Shown piece by piece: positions 44,641 through 56,500 of a stretch of DNA of 64,000 nt. The notes beneath the pieces were generated by a model that searched no databases, was not told the origin of the DNA, and saw nothing but the letters and a program-made list of their open reading frames with translations. This DNA is from Prunella strophiata (taxonomy: Eukaryota > Chordata > Aves > Passeriformes > Prunellidae): the NCBI GenBank assembly GCA_036583965.1, contig JAZBQD010000001.1, positions 12,611,392 to 12,675,391 of the forward strand, written 5' to 3'. Every line of letters begins with the position of its first letter. Position 1 is the first letter of the stretch. Made by a program: the position numbers and the translations under genes.

Positions 44641-47600
44641 TGAAAGAGGGGGTAAGAAAATGGACTCTGTGTCAGAACCTGAGACAATAGACAACGGTCG
44701 GAAACAGCCTGAGGTTTGTAGGAAGAAAATTCTTTCCTCCATTTTATCTTTGTCAGGATAGAGTTTGGCCTGGGGACTGTGGGATTATGCCTGAGGGTCA
44801 AGCCAAGAGGTTTCCACCTCTGCTCTTTTGGGTGACACCAGCGCTCCGAGAACTCACTGCAGGGAGGAGGAAAACTCATTTCAACCTCACTGGATTCCTG
44901 GAATGTGCAAATGTCCTGAAAAACTGTTTTAGTAAATTATTCTCCTAATTCTTCCCCAAGTGACATACTAGTAACTTTGTTTGGATTTGCACTACCTAAA
45001 GCTAAGCAAAGCCAGTGTCTCTTTGTTTGCACGTTGGGTGTTATTGTGTGCTGGTTCAGGGAAAAACCTGGGCTTGCCAGAAACACAGAGTGCCAAGTCA
45101 CAGGTGTGAAGAAGGATGTTCCTTAAGATACAACTTAGCATCCTGATTTAGAGGGACTGCTGGAGGAAGGATCAGCACACCTTTTCTCCAGGCCTGCTTC
45201 ACCTGTGGCTTGCAGAGTGCATGACTACTTAGGAAGATGTTTTTAGAGACAAATCTCCAAGTGTGCATGAGCATTTGGGAGCTAGCATTGGATCCCTTCA
45301 ACATCACATGGACTTCCAAAGACCCTCCTCCCCCTGTAAAGCCCTGGTAAGATAGTAAAGCCCTGCCTGTTTCTGTTTAACCTAACCCTGAGCAAACAGG
45401 TACAGAAGTTTTGGAAATGCATTCCCTGCTGAGAAATTAGGGAAGAGTAGCTGCAGTGACAAGTCTCCTTGATAAGCAAATGGCAAGAGTTGCCAGTGAT
45501 GGGAAATCCATGGGCAGAAGAATTGAGCAGAAATCTGGCATGGAGTGCAGGAAAAGTGGATCTCTACTTCTTGGGTCTTTGCTCTGCTTCCTTGCATGAA
45601 GAATGAGGCTAATAACCTTATTGAGCAGAGTGATTTGAGACCACACATGCAACAACACCGTGCCTGGGGTTAGAGCTGTAGGTTGGCTTGGCTGAGTCAA
45701 CACAGCCCAGATGAGTCCCCACACTGGAATCTGGCACCTGGGAGTCTGGAGGTTGAGCAAGCATGCAGGGCACCTCCTTGCTTCATGACAGGCAGCTCAG
45801 AGCATCCAAGCTTCATGTGGCTCCCTGCACTGAGCGCAGACACCAGGCTTTGCGAGGTTTGCACTGTGCTGATTTAAACCTGCCCACCTGCTGCTGCTCT
45901 GAACCTCCTTCTGTAAAGAGGAATGAAAGGTACCATTTCGCTTAAGTCTGCTCCCATGAAGGCAAAATGGAAATTGTTTCATCTTCAGGGCTTCATTAAG
46001 TCTCATAAGAATTACATAAAACTCCCTCTCGCTGGCTTTCCAAGGAGAAATCCTTTGCCTTTGTGTATTTATACTTGCAATGGATGCAGCCCTAAAAATG
46101 AGCTTGGATTTATTATTCATTATGTTTATAATGGCACAGATGTGTGCAGAACTGAGCAATGGGGAGCAGTAAATCAGCCAAAACTCTTCTCATTCCTGCT
46201 CTTTCTATAACATTTTCTACCTCACTGGGGAATTTTAACTGTTACAGAGTTTCTGCCCAAGAACTGGCAGACCAGAGAAACAAGAAGCAAAGTTAGGTTG
46301 TGAGATGTCTATGTAGGTCATAATCTTCTTTGAGAGAAATGCTGGAATAAGAGATTTCAGAATTTAAATTACATTTGACTATTATGTGATCTGTAGTTTT
46401 TACCAGAACCTTCACCTTAGTTTGGTGCCCAGAGTTTGCATAGCTAAAATATTTAAATATACATATTTTCTTTTCCTTCCAGAAAAAAAAAAGGCATGAA
46501 ATAGGAGTTTTTTATTCAACTTTGTAGTACAGTAGTCTGTGTTTCCACCATGTTTGCTAATAATTGCTCAAAATTCTCAATATCCCCATGAATCTTGAGC
46601 AGGGAGAGTGCTACTACATTGTGACCAACACTTCACTTTAAAATAAAAAATCCAGGTATGTTTAAACCATTCTTCCTCCCTGGGAGCCAAGAACATGCCT
46701 TGACTGTGGAGCAGGAGATATTTTATTTCAGCAATCCTTAAATGGAGAAACACCCAATTGATTCAGTAGCAGAAGTGTGAAATCATTTACACAGAGAACA
46801 GCCAACTGAGGCCATAATGCCACTGTTCCTGGAGTGTCCATGCCTGAAAACAAGCCCAGCTTGTCATTTATAATCATTTTCTACCCTCTCAATAGGCAAA
46901 CAATGCATTTGTCAAAATCTTATGCTGATGCTTTCAGATTTAGTTCATTAGCCCTCATTGTGTCGGTGGGGATGGATCACTGCAAACCAACACCAAACAA
47001 CCTCCTTATTTTATATTAATTGTGTGTCAGCAGTAGTGGGGAAGCTCTATCTTTTCCTCTTGTTTCATTATATAGTTTCAGGGTGTTTTGTCAGTTCCAA
47101 GGACCAGAAGTAAACCCTCTTTCCAAACTCTTTGTACTGGAATCCAGGCTATTTGTTTGGTTTAAAGACAGTTCCCTCTTCCGTTTCTAAACCCTTTCCT
47201 TTGTCTTATTGCTAGAAAAGCCTAGAAATCCTATACATTAGGGGATGATTTGCCCTAGACACCACCAATACCCCTTGAGAAGTATCCTGGATTTCTTGGC
47301 TACCTCCTCCCCTCTTTCTATTGTCTCAGAACTTGTCTACACTGGAATTCAGTTCTGAGTTTAGCTGTAAAACTCAGTGCAAATACAATCTCACTCACCC
47401 CACCATGCTTCCAGCAACACTGCAGCTTTGGAAGAGGGGAGGACAGGCATATTCCCAGTCTGTGCTGATCCATATAGGGGTGAGCTGCAGCCTTAGGTAG
47501 AGTGGTGTGCTCTTAATAAACATTAAAGGAGTCTTTAAACCAAGACATGAGTGGGAAAGGAAGAGGTGGCATTCATCCACAAGATGGAAAGCAGACTGCA

Positions 47601-48780
47601 TTTTCCTCAGGCTTTCAATTGTTCCAGCTGCTGGCAAACTCCTACCTCTCTGAACTGTTCTTGTCCTTTCCTGGGTTTAATTTCCCTAATTAAGTTGGCA
47701 CACTCCATCCTTTGCTCCATCTCCCCTCATGGCTTATTGCAGTTACAATTGCAGGTGATGTTTTTGGGAAGTTCCCACTGCCATGCAGAGGAGGGTTGTG
47801 GAGAGAACATCCTCTCAGAGGGCCTGGTATTATTGAAAGTAAATGTGTACAGAAAATCTACAGAAAAAAATTAGTTCACTTTGCTAAGCCCTAGAAAGGC
47901 AAAAAAAAAAAAAATTACTTGCTCTAGTGATAGATAGCTTGAGGTCTCTGAAGCTAACATGTTTAACAAGGTCTATTAAAAAATCACTTAGCATATCTAT
48001 CATACTATCCTAGCTATCATACATCTAATGCATGCACTGCTAAAGGCAATATTAGCTCTTGTGACATGTTGTTGTAACAAAGTGCTGTTCAAGGATGTAT
48101 CTGCACACTCAGTAAGGAAGATGAATTTTTTGTCAAAGATCTATCCAGAAGTTTTAGGTCTGACTGAGGGAACTGCTGTGGTCAGCATATGCAGCAATCC
48201 TCCCTCTCCATGCCCAATTATCTTCCAGGGAATGGCTTACAAACATGTTGGAATCAAGGCATTTAAGCAAAAACAAGATTCTGATTTTTGAGCACAGATG
48301 GGGGTATCTTGGGCACTTACCAAATACATGATTGCTGCTATTTTATCTGCCATCATGTTCAATCCATGCTCTACTCTTGTAGGAGGAGGATGTTTCATAG
48401 TTTAGAAAAAATGCATGAAAGTTTAGAGGGGTAGTCCATGATTAAACAAACATGGGTGCTAATCCAGCAAGCCTGAAACACCTGAGATGTCCTGTGGACA
48501 ATTTTGTCATGTTAAGAATTCATGGCCTGTATTTGCAAAGAATGTATTTTCTTCTCTTTCCTGTACAAGGAGCAGAAGTTTCCACTTAACTTTGCACAGT
48601 GATGCCCTGGTCATCTTCCAGAGTGGTCACAGTTAATTTAGAAACCAGTCATGTGGATGAGGAGCTGGAATGATGCCTCCCACTGTGCCTGGCACTGCAT
48701 TCATCAGTAATGAAACTCCACATGACTTTACGTGACTACATGACAAACTTTATCATGCCCTTGGAGTTATGGGACATCTA
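44641..48780. other. Long noncoding stretch
   Basis: Unique sequence with only small open frames (up to 120 codons) and an A-run near 47901-47914. No repeats recognised. Confidence 0.5.
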
Positions 48781-48862
48781 ACTAGATGAGGAAATAATTT
48801 ATATTATAATTTATATTATTATAATATTATTATTATAATGTAATTTATATTATCACTAGATG
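48781..48862. repeat. AT-rich insert bounded by perfect 8-bp direct repeats
   Basis: ACTAGATG occurs at 48781-48788 and again at 48855-48862. Between them lie 66 bp of almost pure A/T, including AATTTATATTAT three times (48796-48807, 48808-48819, 48842-48853). The flanking repeats could be an 8-bp target-site duplication, as made by hAT transposases, around a small nonautonomous insertion. Typical hAT termini are not evident, so slippage is an equal possibility. Confidence 0.6.
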
Positions 48863-49469
48863 GGTCACGCCTCAGGGTGTTTGCTGCAGAGTGTAGCCAC
48901 CACCACCACTCTGCACACAAAGATGGACAAAGTAATTCGTGGACCAGTGGAAACAACAGAAATTCAGGCAAAATCCAGGTCTTTTGCTGCTGCACAGGTA
49001 TTTGAATCAGGGGGGTGAAGCTTCACTGACACCTCCTTCAGTTCAGAGTAGCATGTCTATACACAGTTCTACAGATCCTACATTTCTACAATGAGGTTTT
49101 ACTCAGGATGCCCACCTCTGTATCTGATATGTCAGTTCTCACATTAACCAAGATGTCATTGGCTTTCATTTGTTTTCTTGCTAAATTGTTTTTTTTTGCT
49201 TCAGTGGGAATTATTCTTGGGAAAGGACACATACAGTAAGTCCTTGAAAGACAGAGGAAATCCCATGGATCTTGTTTTATAGTTTGTGTTGAATGTTACC
49301 ACAGAAAACACGAGAAAATTCTCTCCTGTAGTCTATCAGTGTATAGACAGAATCTTCAGACTACAGTCCTGAAAGATTTATGGCTAGACAAAAGCAACAT
49401 TTTCTTCATGGAAATGAGCTAAAACAATAAACAAATTTAAAAAGCTTTATTAGAGAAGGATACATCTAG
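48863..49469. other. Noncoding spacer
   Basis: No feature recognised. Confidence 0.45.
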
Positions 49470-49530
49470 CCGGAAGTCTGGGAAATCCTGATTCAATCTA
49501 CTGCTCTGCAGAGATTGTGCCAAATCTTGG
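49470..49530 (+). mobile_element. MIR-like fragment (tRNA-derived head)
   Basis: 'agtctgggaaatcctgattc' followed by 'aatctactgctctgc' parallels the MIR head (ctgggttcaaatcccagctctgccac). The continuation '...gattgtgccaaatcttgg' fits the start of the core loosely. High divergence limits confidence. Confidence 0.45.
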
Positions 49531-51654
49531 ATGGAGTGAAATTCATGATGTTTTAATTCTCTGTTCAAAAATGTACATGCAGTATCCCATCTAACCAAGA
49601 GCCAGGCTTAGCTGAAAGAATCCTTTAGAGTTGTCAGTTTATCCAACCAATGGTTGGAATTGTGGTGATCATATCAGACAGTGGAACTGAGTGCACACAC
49701 ACCTCTTAAAAATGCATTTTTTGGCTTGAAATCTCACAAAACCAGATTTTTATTGTGAGATTTGATCTGCTTCCTGCTTGAGACTAAGTCAGCAAGATAA
49801 CAGAGAACCCTTGAGTTTGGGCTGTAGAGGTGTTCCTGATCTCCAAAGAGATGCTTGAAGTATTTTGCCCATTATGACAAGTGTCCACAACTTTTGTGTG
49901 TTGACAACACTGTAGCAGTTTTATGGCATAGAACGATATGTTTTTTTTCCCAAAACAGGGAAAAAAAGCAATTGAGGGAACAGCAGGTGGTTGAGGTATT
50001 CAGGTACTGGGAAACACAAACTCCAAGCCCTGGAACAGCATCATTCATTGATGATCTTGCTACAGTTTCACTTCTACATTTTGAAATCTTCATGTCCCCC
50101 AAAAAAGAAACTATGGCTTGCTCAAAATAAAACTCATTGGATGGGAGAAGTCACTAATTCTGACCTCACTGGTTAGAAATTACCACGTTACTAGAGATAC
50201 AGAGTTCAACTGTTGAGGGAAAGACTTGTGACTGAAGAAAATTTCAGACTTTCTCTGGCTGAAACTTCACATAATTCACAGCCAGGAACTAGCCAGACCC
50301 ATTTGGGGTTGGTGCCAAGTTGAGTGACAGCCAGGCAGGCTCATGGGCTGCCTTTTTTTAGTGCTTAATCTTCTGTCCCATGACTGAAGCTCCTGGGTGC
50401 TATTAATGTGCATATACTGGTAAGAATTTAAATGCTGAAGCAACTAAATTAATTGGAAAACAGAATAGATCAATTCTTCATGCAGTTCTTCTGTATGTGT
50501 CCCAAACTAATTGATTGCTATCAACACTAGCAATATCAGACCTTTATATTCACCATGTGATATTGATCTGAGAAATGGCTGGAATTGTTAAGTTTTAGCA
50601 ATATTTGAAAATTTGAAATGCAGGGAAAAAGTCAATGAAATTTATTGGTATTTTCCCTTTAGTTTTCAGCCAGCTAAAAAATTGCATTTCTGGACAGAGG
50701 AGGGGATTTATTTTATTTTCCTTTCTTCCATGTCCTGTTAAAGTAGTTCCAGAGGATGAATTTTGTTCAGAGTAGAAAAGAAAACTGGTTGCCTTCTTAG
50801 ATTGGTTTTAAGATGAAATTTTTTTATTTATTTAAGTAAGGAAGAAAGCATGAAGCAATAATCAACCTAGAAGAGTCCACTGTTCAATCTTTGCTCTTCA
50901 CAGATCCAGTTCCCGTTGCAAAAAGAACACATCCACTAGAAAACATCTGACTTATATTTAGAAATTATTAGTGACAAAAATGAAGCAGAAACTTTGCTGA
51001 GTTTTCCCAATACTGACAGATAAAAATGTATACCTGGCTTTAATCTGAAATTATTTAACCCTGAATACTATCCTTTCTTGCAGCACATCCCCCTGACCCA
51101 GCAGTCTCAAGCTCACCTGCAGGAACAGCAAGGAAGGGAAGTTCTTAAAAATTTAGTTACAGGTAACTTAAAGCAAATGTGAAATAACCTGTACTTGAGG
51201 TGTTCTTTTTCTTTTCAACACCAATCACCACCACATTCCCACAGTTACCCAAACAGCAGCCCATTATACAGTGAGCACTCAATGGTCCTTAGGAGAGCTA
51301 CACAAAAGGCTGATCTTTTCTAAGGCTTGTAAGAATTTATCATCATTGTCATCCTTAAATTTACTCTTCTATTGGAATTTCCTCCTTGTTTGACAACTGC
51401 TTTTTCCTTCCATCTATCACAATTTAGAGTGACTAATCAGGTTAGTCACAAACCCTTCAGAAATTTACCCTCCAGGGCACTTTTTATTTTAACTTGGGGA
51501 GGAAAGCATTTCAATTTACAACATTTAACAGGCGCCTCTCTGCAGCAGCCATGAGGGTTTCTCTTTAGCTCAGATTTACATATGCAAATTATCCAAACAT
51601 CAGTGCAGTTATACAAAAGGATGAGATTTAAAAAACTGATTTTAATCTGGAGAT
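49531..51654. other. AT-rich noncoding stretch
   Basis: Nothing recognised apart from small open frames. Confidence 0.45.
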
Positions 51655-51760
51655 TGGAGAATGAGAAGCTAGTTCAGATCTGTCTCTGCTCTGCTACAGC
51701 ATCATTCCATGACCTGCAGCACTATAAAGTGGATGTAATAGGCTGGACATTGATAGTCAC
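51655..51760 (+). mobile_element. MIR-like fragment with internal deletion
   Basis: 'cagatctgtctctgctctgc' and 'tacagcatcattccatgacc' resemble the MIR head. A few bases later 'ctataaagtggatgtaatag' resembles the later MIR block (ctgtaaaatggggataatag). The intervening core is missing. Order and orientation agree. Confidence 0.45.
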
Positions 51761-51914
51761 CAATTAATTGGTCTATAACACAGATAAAAGAATTATTATC
51801 AAGTTTTTTTAAGAAGTAAAGTCCATTTCAGAGCTTCTGTTCAATGAAGGGAACCAATGAAACTGCAAACATTTGTTTCACTTCTGAGACATCACAAATG
51901 ATGCAGCTATAGTA

Positions 51915-52403
51915 TCTGGGAGTTTTGGGATCACTGAATTGTAGAAAAGCTGATGGGCAGGAATGCCTGACCCAGTTCCTGACAAAAGTTTATCTAATCC
52001 ATGGATTCTTAAAGTGCAACCCACAGATTCTTGCTTTTCTGTAGAGCAGTTCTTGGAGGAGGTGCATGTGGGGAGTGTCTCAAGCAGATCTAAACATGAG
52101 AAATCCCAGTAACACTGGGCTATACCAGCTGTATGTGAAGCCCTGTGAGGGGCAATGCTAGGAGTTCACAGACTAGAAAAGGCTAAAAATCAATTGTGTA
52201 ACCTGTGCTTAAAGACTGCCTATCATATGAAATTTAGCAAGCTCCCAAGATAATGCATTCCTGGTCTTTTCCCTTTTAACAGGTAAAATACTAATGTCTA
52301 GCCTTCACTTGAAAATCATTATTTCTTGTCCTGCCCTTGGTGGCTGTGAGGAATAGCATGTTCCTTTTCTCTTTGCAGAGCTCTTTTACATATATGAAGA
52401 GTG
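51915..52403 (-). mobile_element. Old CR1 LINE, 3' part of a split copy
   Basis: The antisense CR1 3' region is recognisable in 'gatcactgaattgtagaaaa' and 'cctgacccagttcctgacaa'. More clearly it appears in 'ctaatgtctagccttcactt', 'cattatttcttgtcctgccc', 'ttggtggctgtgaggaatag' and 'ctcttttacatatatgaaga'. These follow the order of an ancient CR1 subfamily. The segment 52018-52190 does not align and may be a further insertion. The copy stops abruptly near 52403, where a plus-strand CR1 begins, and continues at 53277. Confidence 0.75.
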
Positions 52404-53273
52404 AGTACCAAGAAATTGTTCTACAAATACATTTATCACAAGATGAAAAGAGAAAGGTATCGCCAGATGATACCAAGGGGGTGAAGTGTTTAAAGCCTTT
52501 TTTTTGTATCAGTGTTCATTTAAAAGATCAGTTGAGAGCAGGAGGCTAACAGTATTGGAAAATTAATTGAAAAAGGATGGGAGTTCAGCACAGAATAACG
52601 TAAGAAGTGAGAAAATTAGATAAGCTTCATGTTTTATAATTGGCTGAACCTGATGATCTTCATCCTAGAATATTTTGAAAGTGGACTGAAAAGATCTTAG
52701 ATACCTGTGGTTACCTTTGAGAAGCCAGGAAAAGCTAAGTAAAATACCAGAAAACTGGAAAAGGGCAAACCTATCTTCATAGAGAAGAAGGGGAAACAGA
52801 GGAACATGGGAATTACATACCAGCTCATCTATATTTTCAGCTCCAGCAAATATCAAGCAATTTAGTTGTTTGGACGCATCTGGGAAAAGAAGAAGAATAA
52901 CAGTCAGTGTGGGTTTGTCAAGAAAAAATCATGTAATCTTATTTTCTTTTAGACAGGAGTGGTGAACAGAAATGAAAGTCTGATTTTGTTTCAGAATTGA
53001 CAATGGCTGATAAGGTGATAGGCCTTAAACTGAAGAAAGAATGATTCAGAATCAGCTGATAAGAAAATTCTTTAGTAGTGTCACTCAAGAAGCAGTAAAC
53101 CAGGCTGCCTTGGGAGCTTGTAGACTGTGCACCACTGGAGATCTCTATGAACAGGTCAAAGCAATGTCTATCAGCAGTGATTTAGATATTGCTGAGATTA
53201 ATTCAGGGGAGAGGAATGGATTGAATGACCTCCAAAGAGCCCCCTTAGCCTTATTTTTCTGTGGCTGTCTCCT
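52404..53273 (+). mobile_element. Old CR1 LINE inserted into another CR1
   Basis: The plus strand carries decayed ORF2 reverse-transcriptase-region sequence. 'gaacctgatgatcttcatcc' reads as EPDDLHP, 'ataccagaaaactggaaaag' as IPENWK, and 'gggaattacataccagctca' corresponds to the GNYRP block in degraded form. After 53085 come 3'-region blocks ('aaaccaggctgccttgggag', 'ctggagatctctatgaacag', 'ggattgaatgacctccaaag'), and it ends in 'ttatttttctgtggctg', a decayed 3' terminal repeat. Many frameshifts and stops remove any coding capacity. It is internally deleted between the RT part and the 3' part. Flanking halves of a minus-strand CR1 show it inserted into that element. Confidence 0.85.
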
Positions 53274-53276
53274 GTA

Positions 53277-53420
53277 AACTTCCTTTTCTCTAGATGGAAA
53301 AAGCTTAATTCTTTCTGTCTCTCCTCATATCTTCTGTTCCCCAGGTCTCTGATCACTTCTGTTTATCTCTCCTAAATGCTTTACTGGTGCCACACTCCTT
53401 TCTTGCAGTGGGATATTAAG
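53277..53420 (-). mobile_element. Old CR1 LINE, 5' part of the split copy
   Basis: 'cttccttttctctagatgga', 'aaaagcttaattctttctgt', 'ctctcctcatatcttctgtt', 'aggtctctgatcacttctgt' and 'cacactcctttcttgcagtg' are the antisense CR1 blocks that follow directly after the point where the copy at 51915-52403 stops. Only a few tens of bases of consensus seem missing between the halves. Both are therefore one minus-strand element interrupted by the plus-strand copy. Confidence 0.82.
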
Positions 53421-53558
53421 AATTATCAGGCAGATGCTGTCAAATCCCTGGCACATGCCAGAGTGAGGAGGAGGATGAAGGCTCCTCTGCACAGCCCCTT
53501 CTGCCAGACACTTGTCCTTAGAGCAAAATCTACCACAACCTAAGAATTAATAAGAAGT

Positions 53559-53561
<3 letters not shown>

Positions 53562-53589
<28 letters not shown>
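53562..53589 (+). repeat. T28 homopolymer
   Basis: Twenty-eight uninterrupted T residues, about 140 bp beyond the end of the nested CR1 block. No retroelement body adjoins it. Confidence 0.95.
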
Positions 53590-56500
53590 CCATATCTCTT
53601 TGCTAGCTCACATAAAACCATTCCTGCATTTCCTGCCTAAGAGCTGGTCAAGAGATGCTTGAGTACTCCAGGACTTTCAGGATCTCCCATTCTCAGAAAT
53701 TTCATATTTTGACATAACATCAGCATTCCCCTCTGGCCCAGTTGCCTGCTTTTTCAGCCTGAAGTGAAAGGAGTCCCAACAATAATAAAGCTAAAAAATA
53801 AAGACAGCATGAATTACTATATTCTTCTCATGGTACAATAATGGAGAAAGGTCCCATGTTATGCAGGGGGAATGCATGTCACTGTTTCAATACTTAAGAA
53901 TCAGAAGTGATTCAGTGCACAGAGCAAAATAGCAGCTGTGTTCAGATCTCAGCCATTCACTGGAGAGAAAGAATAGTTTTCACTCATAAAAATGAGTATG
54001 TGTCTTTATTCTGTCATGGGATAATGAGGCACCTTGGGCTTGATCCAAAGCTCCCTGAAATCCAGAGAAAGACTCACTTTGACCTCTGTTCACCCTAAAC
54101 CAAAGAGGAGAATCTTTTGGAGCTGGAAGAGCTTCCCCTTGCTCTTCTTTTCTCTCCACACTTGAGTCCCACACCACTGCTAGCCTGCCCTATAAATGAA
54201 GACCACCAACAAATAAAATCTCTAGGGCTGACAAAGGGACGTTGAAAGACACGTCAGCAATTTAAGCTACAAACCTCAGTGCTCACAGGCACAATCTGCA
54301 GTGTAGATGCCCAAGGAGCAGTTCTCTGCCATGTCATCCCACAGCAGGTGACAGTCCCCTGGCAGCCCTTGGCCTCAGGGCCACCCACCTGCAGCAGCTC
54401 CATGTGCACAACTGCAGGGGGAAAATGTAAAACTGTCCTGCGGCTTGTGATCCATCAGAAAACAATAATTTCTCATGGAGGATCAGGTTTTTTACGAGCA
54501 TCAGACCATTCTTGAGGAAAGCAGCAGGAGTGAGGGCAGGATTGCCTCTTTTGGTGGCAGGCTGCCCTGGATTGACCTAAAATCAATCTCAAGGCTGCAG
54601 CTGTAGCCCTTGTTGACAGTAAAATCAAATCACCTGAATTGCCTTGAAAATACCTAACCATAAAACCAGAAATCTGTTATTTATTATCACAGAACTATCA
54701 CTGGGAGACCAAGGGCCTGTGACAGACCTTGCTTGCAATGTATTGCCAGGAACATAAAAAAATCTTCTCAGATTTTTTTTTAATTGTTGCTTAGACAATT
54801 TAAAGAAGAGACTAGTTAATTCTTTTTGATAGGGAAGAAAAACACCTGTTGCTCCAAAAATCTTCAAAAATTCATAGAGGTTCTTCCAACTGCAGTCCAA
54901 AGTGACCTGAAAGAGGAAGACCTCCAGAAAGTTGTGGAGCAGGAGCCCCATGATTGCATTACAGCATGCTCTTGCTTTTTGTTTTGGAGCTATATTTTGT
55001 TTCTTCTTATTTTTTTTTCCCTTAGCTATTCTTCTTGTCAAAAAGTCACAGAAAGGGAAAGAAAAAAAGAAACTTTAACAGCAGCCTTCCCTGCCTCAAC
55101 TCCACAGACAGCCATCTCACCAGATAAAGCACAGTCCTGGAAGGAATCCGTGCTCTTCTGCCAGAAGCATTTGAAAAAAATATTTGGGCTCCCGCAGAAC
55201 AGGGCACCATTTTTAAAAAGGTCTCTGCACAGAGAAAGACAATCGATTTTCTTCTTTTGGCCTCTTCCCCATGCAGCAATGTTTTATAAAGGCAGAGAAA
55301 CAGAGAAAAGGATCTGAAAGGGAGCGTTAAATATTTCACTTTCCTGTTAGCTGGAAAAATCAAATATGACACCTCTCACCATCTAGAAGTTTGCTTCTGG
55401 CTCTCTCTTCTTCTGCTGGGTTTTGGGTTACATCTCATGTTAAAAGGCTTGGGGCAAGGAGTGGGTGAAATTAGAGGAAAACTGGATCTGGAGGCAAACT
55501 TGAACAAATGCTGAGGAGGGAGTTTGGTCTTGTAGCTGGGATCCAATGCTGAGTTTGCTCTAGTGATTTTTCAGGTGGTGGGTTGCTCGCTGAATTCTGG
55601 GATTCCAAAGTAGAAGGCATCCAAAGATATTCCAAGGTGTTAGGGAGTCACACAGAGCTGTTAAAAATGGGAGTTGTCAGTGCTCTTTAAATCTGCCTCT
55701 TCCTTTCCAGCTCTGTGTGTCTGTAGTGCCTGCAGGGGAAGGTGGGGAGCAGGTACAACATGGAGGTGTTTTCTGCCCTTGAGATGTTGCCAGCACATTT
55801 CCTGTGAGGACTTTGCCAAATGCTGCTGCAGACTCTGCATTGTGAGAACAGGCTCTGCTTCCTCTTTGCTTTATGCCAGCAGTGGCCTCTTGTTTGGCTG
55901 CAGCTAGAATTGTTATTACTGGTAATTGTTGGATGGAGAAGTTTGAGATGTAAAAAGGGTGAAAATATGGGCTCCTGCTGCCAGCCTGCCTGTGTTTGCT
56001 GTGAGAGGCCTGAGCAAAGGGGGTTGGCTAATTTGGCTTTAGGAATCTGATCCTGGGTTGTGCATCCTTGGGCCTATACATCAAATCTTATGTTCAGTCC
56101 TCTGTGCACTCCTATAACTAACATAAATACAAATAAATTTTAGATATATCCCTCCTCACCTAGATGTACCCAAGTCCAGCTCTAAGTCTGAAATCCAGAC
56201 ATAACCATGTCTTAAGTATTAAATTTCAGTACAAGACTTCCACAATGATTTCAAAAGATCATACAACAGCACTTTAGAAGAACTCTAAAAGATCAGTGAG
56301 TAGGACTTACTTTATATATACTTAACTGAGACATTAAATATGTCAATTTTTGTCACTGCATAGGAAAATAACAAGGTTTTATTTCTTCAAGGGGACATTT
56401 GCAATTCACTCTTTTGCTCTCACAGTACTGCAAACACTCATCTTTCTAAGTCAGTGAAGTCTTGATAATGTTTTCTTATCGGGGTCATTCCCTAATATAG

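Noticed and set aside
54826..55317. 163-codon plus-strand frame with a hydrophobic segment
   Set aside because: The hydrophobic run comes from T-rich DNA. No start context or homology is recognised.
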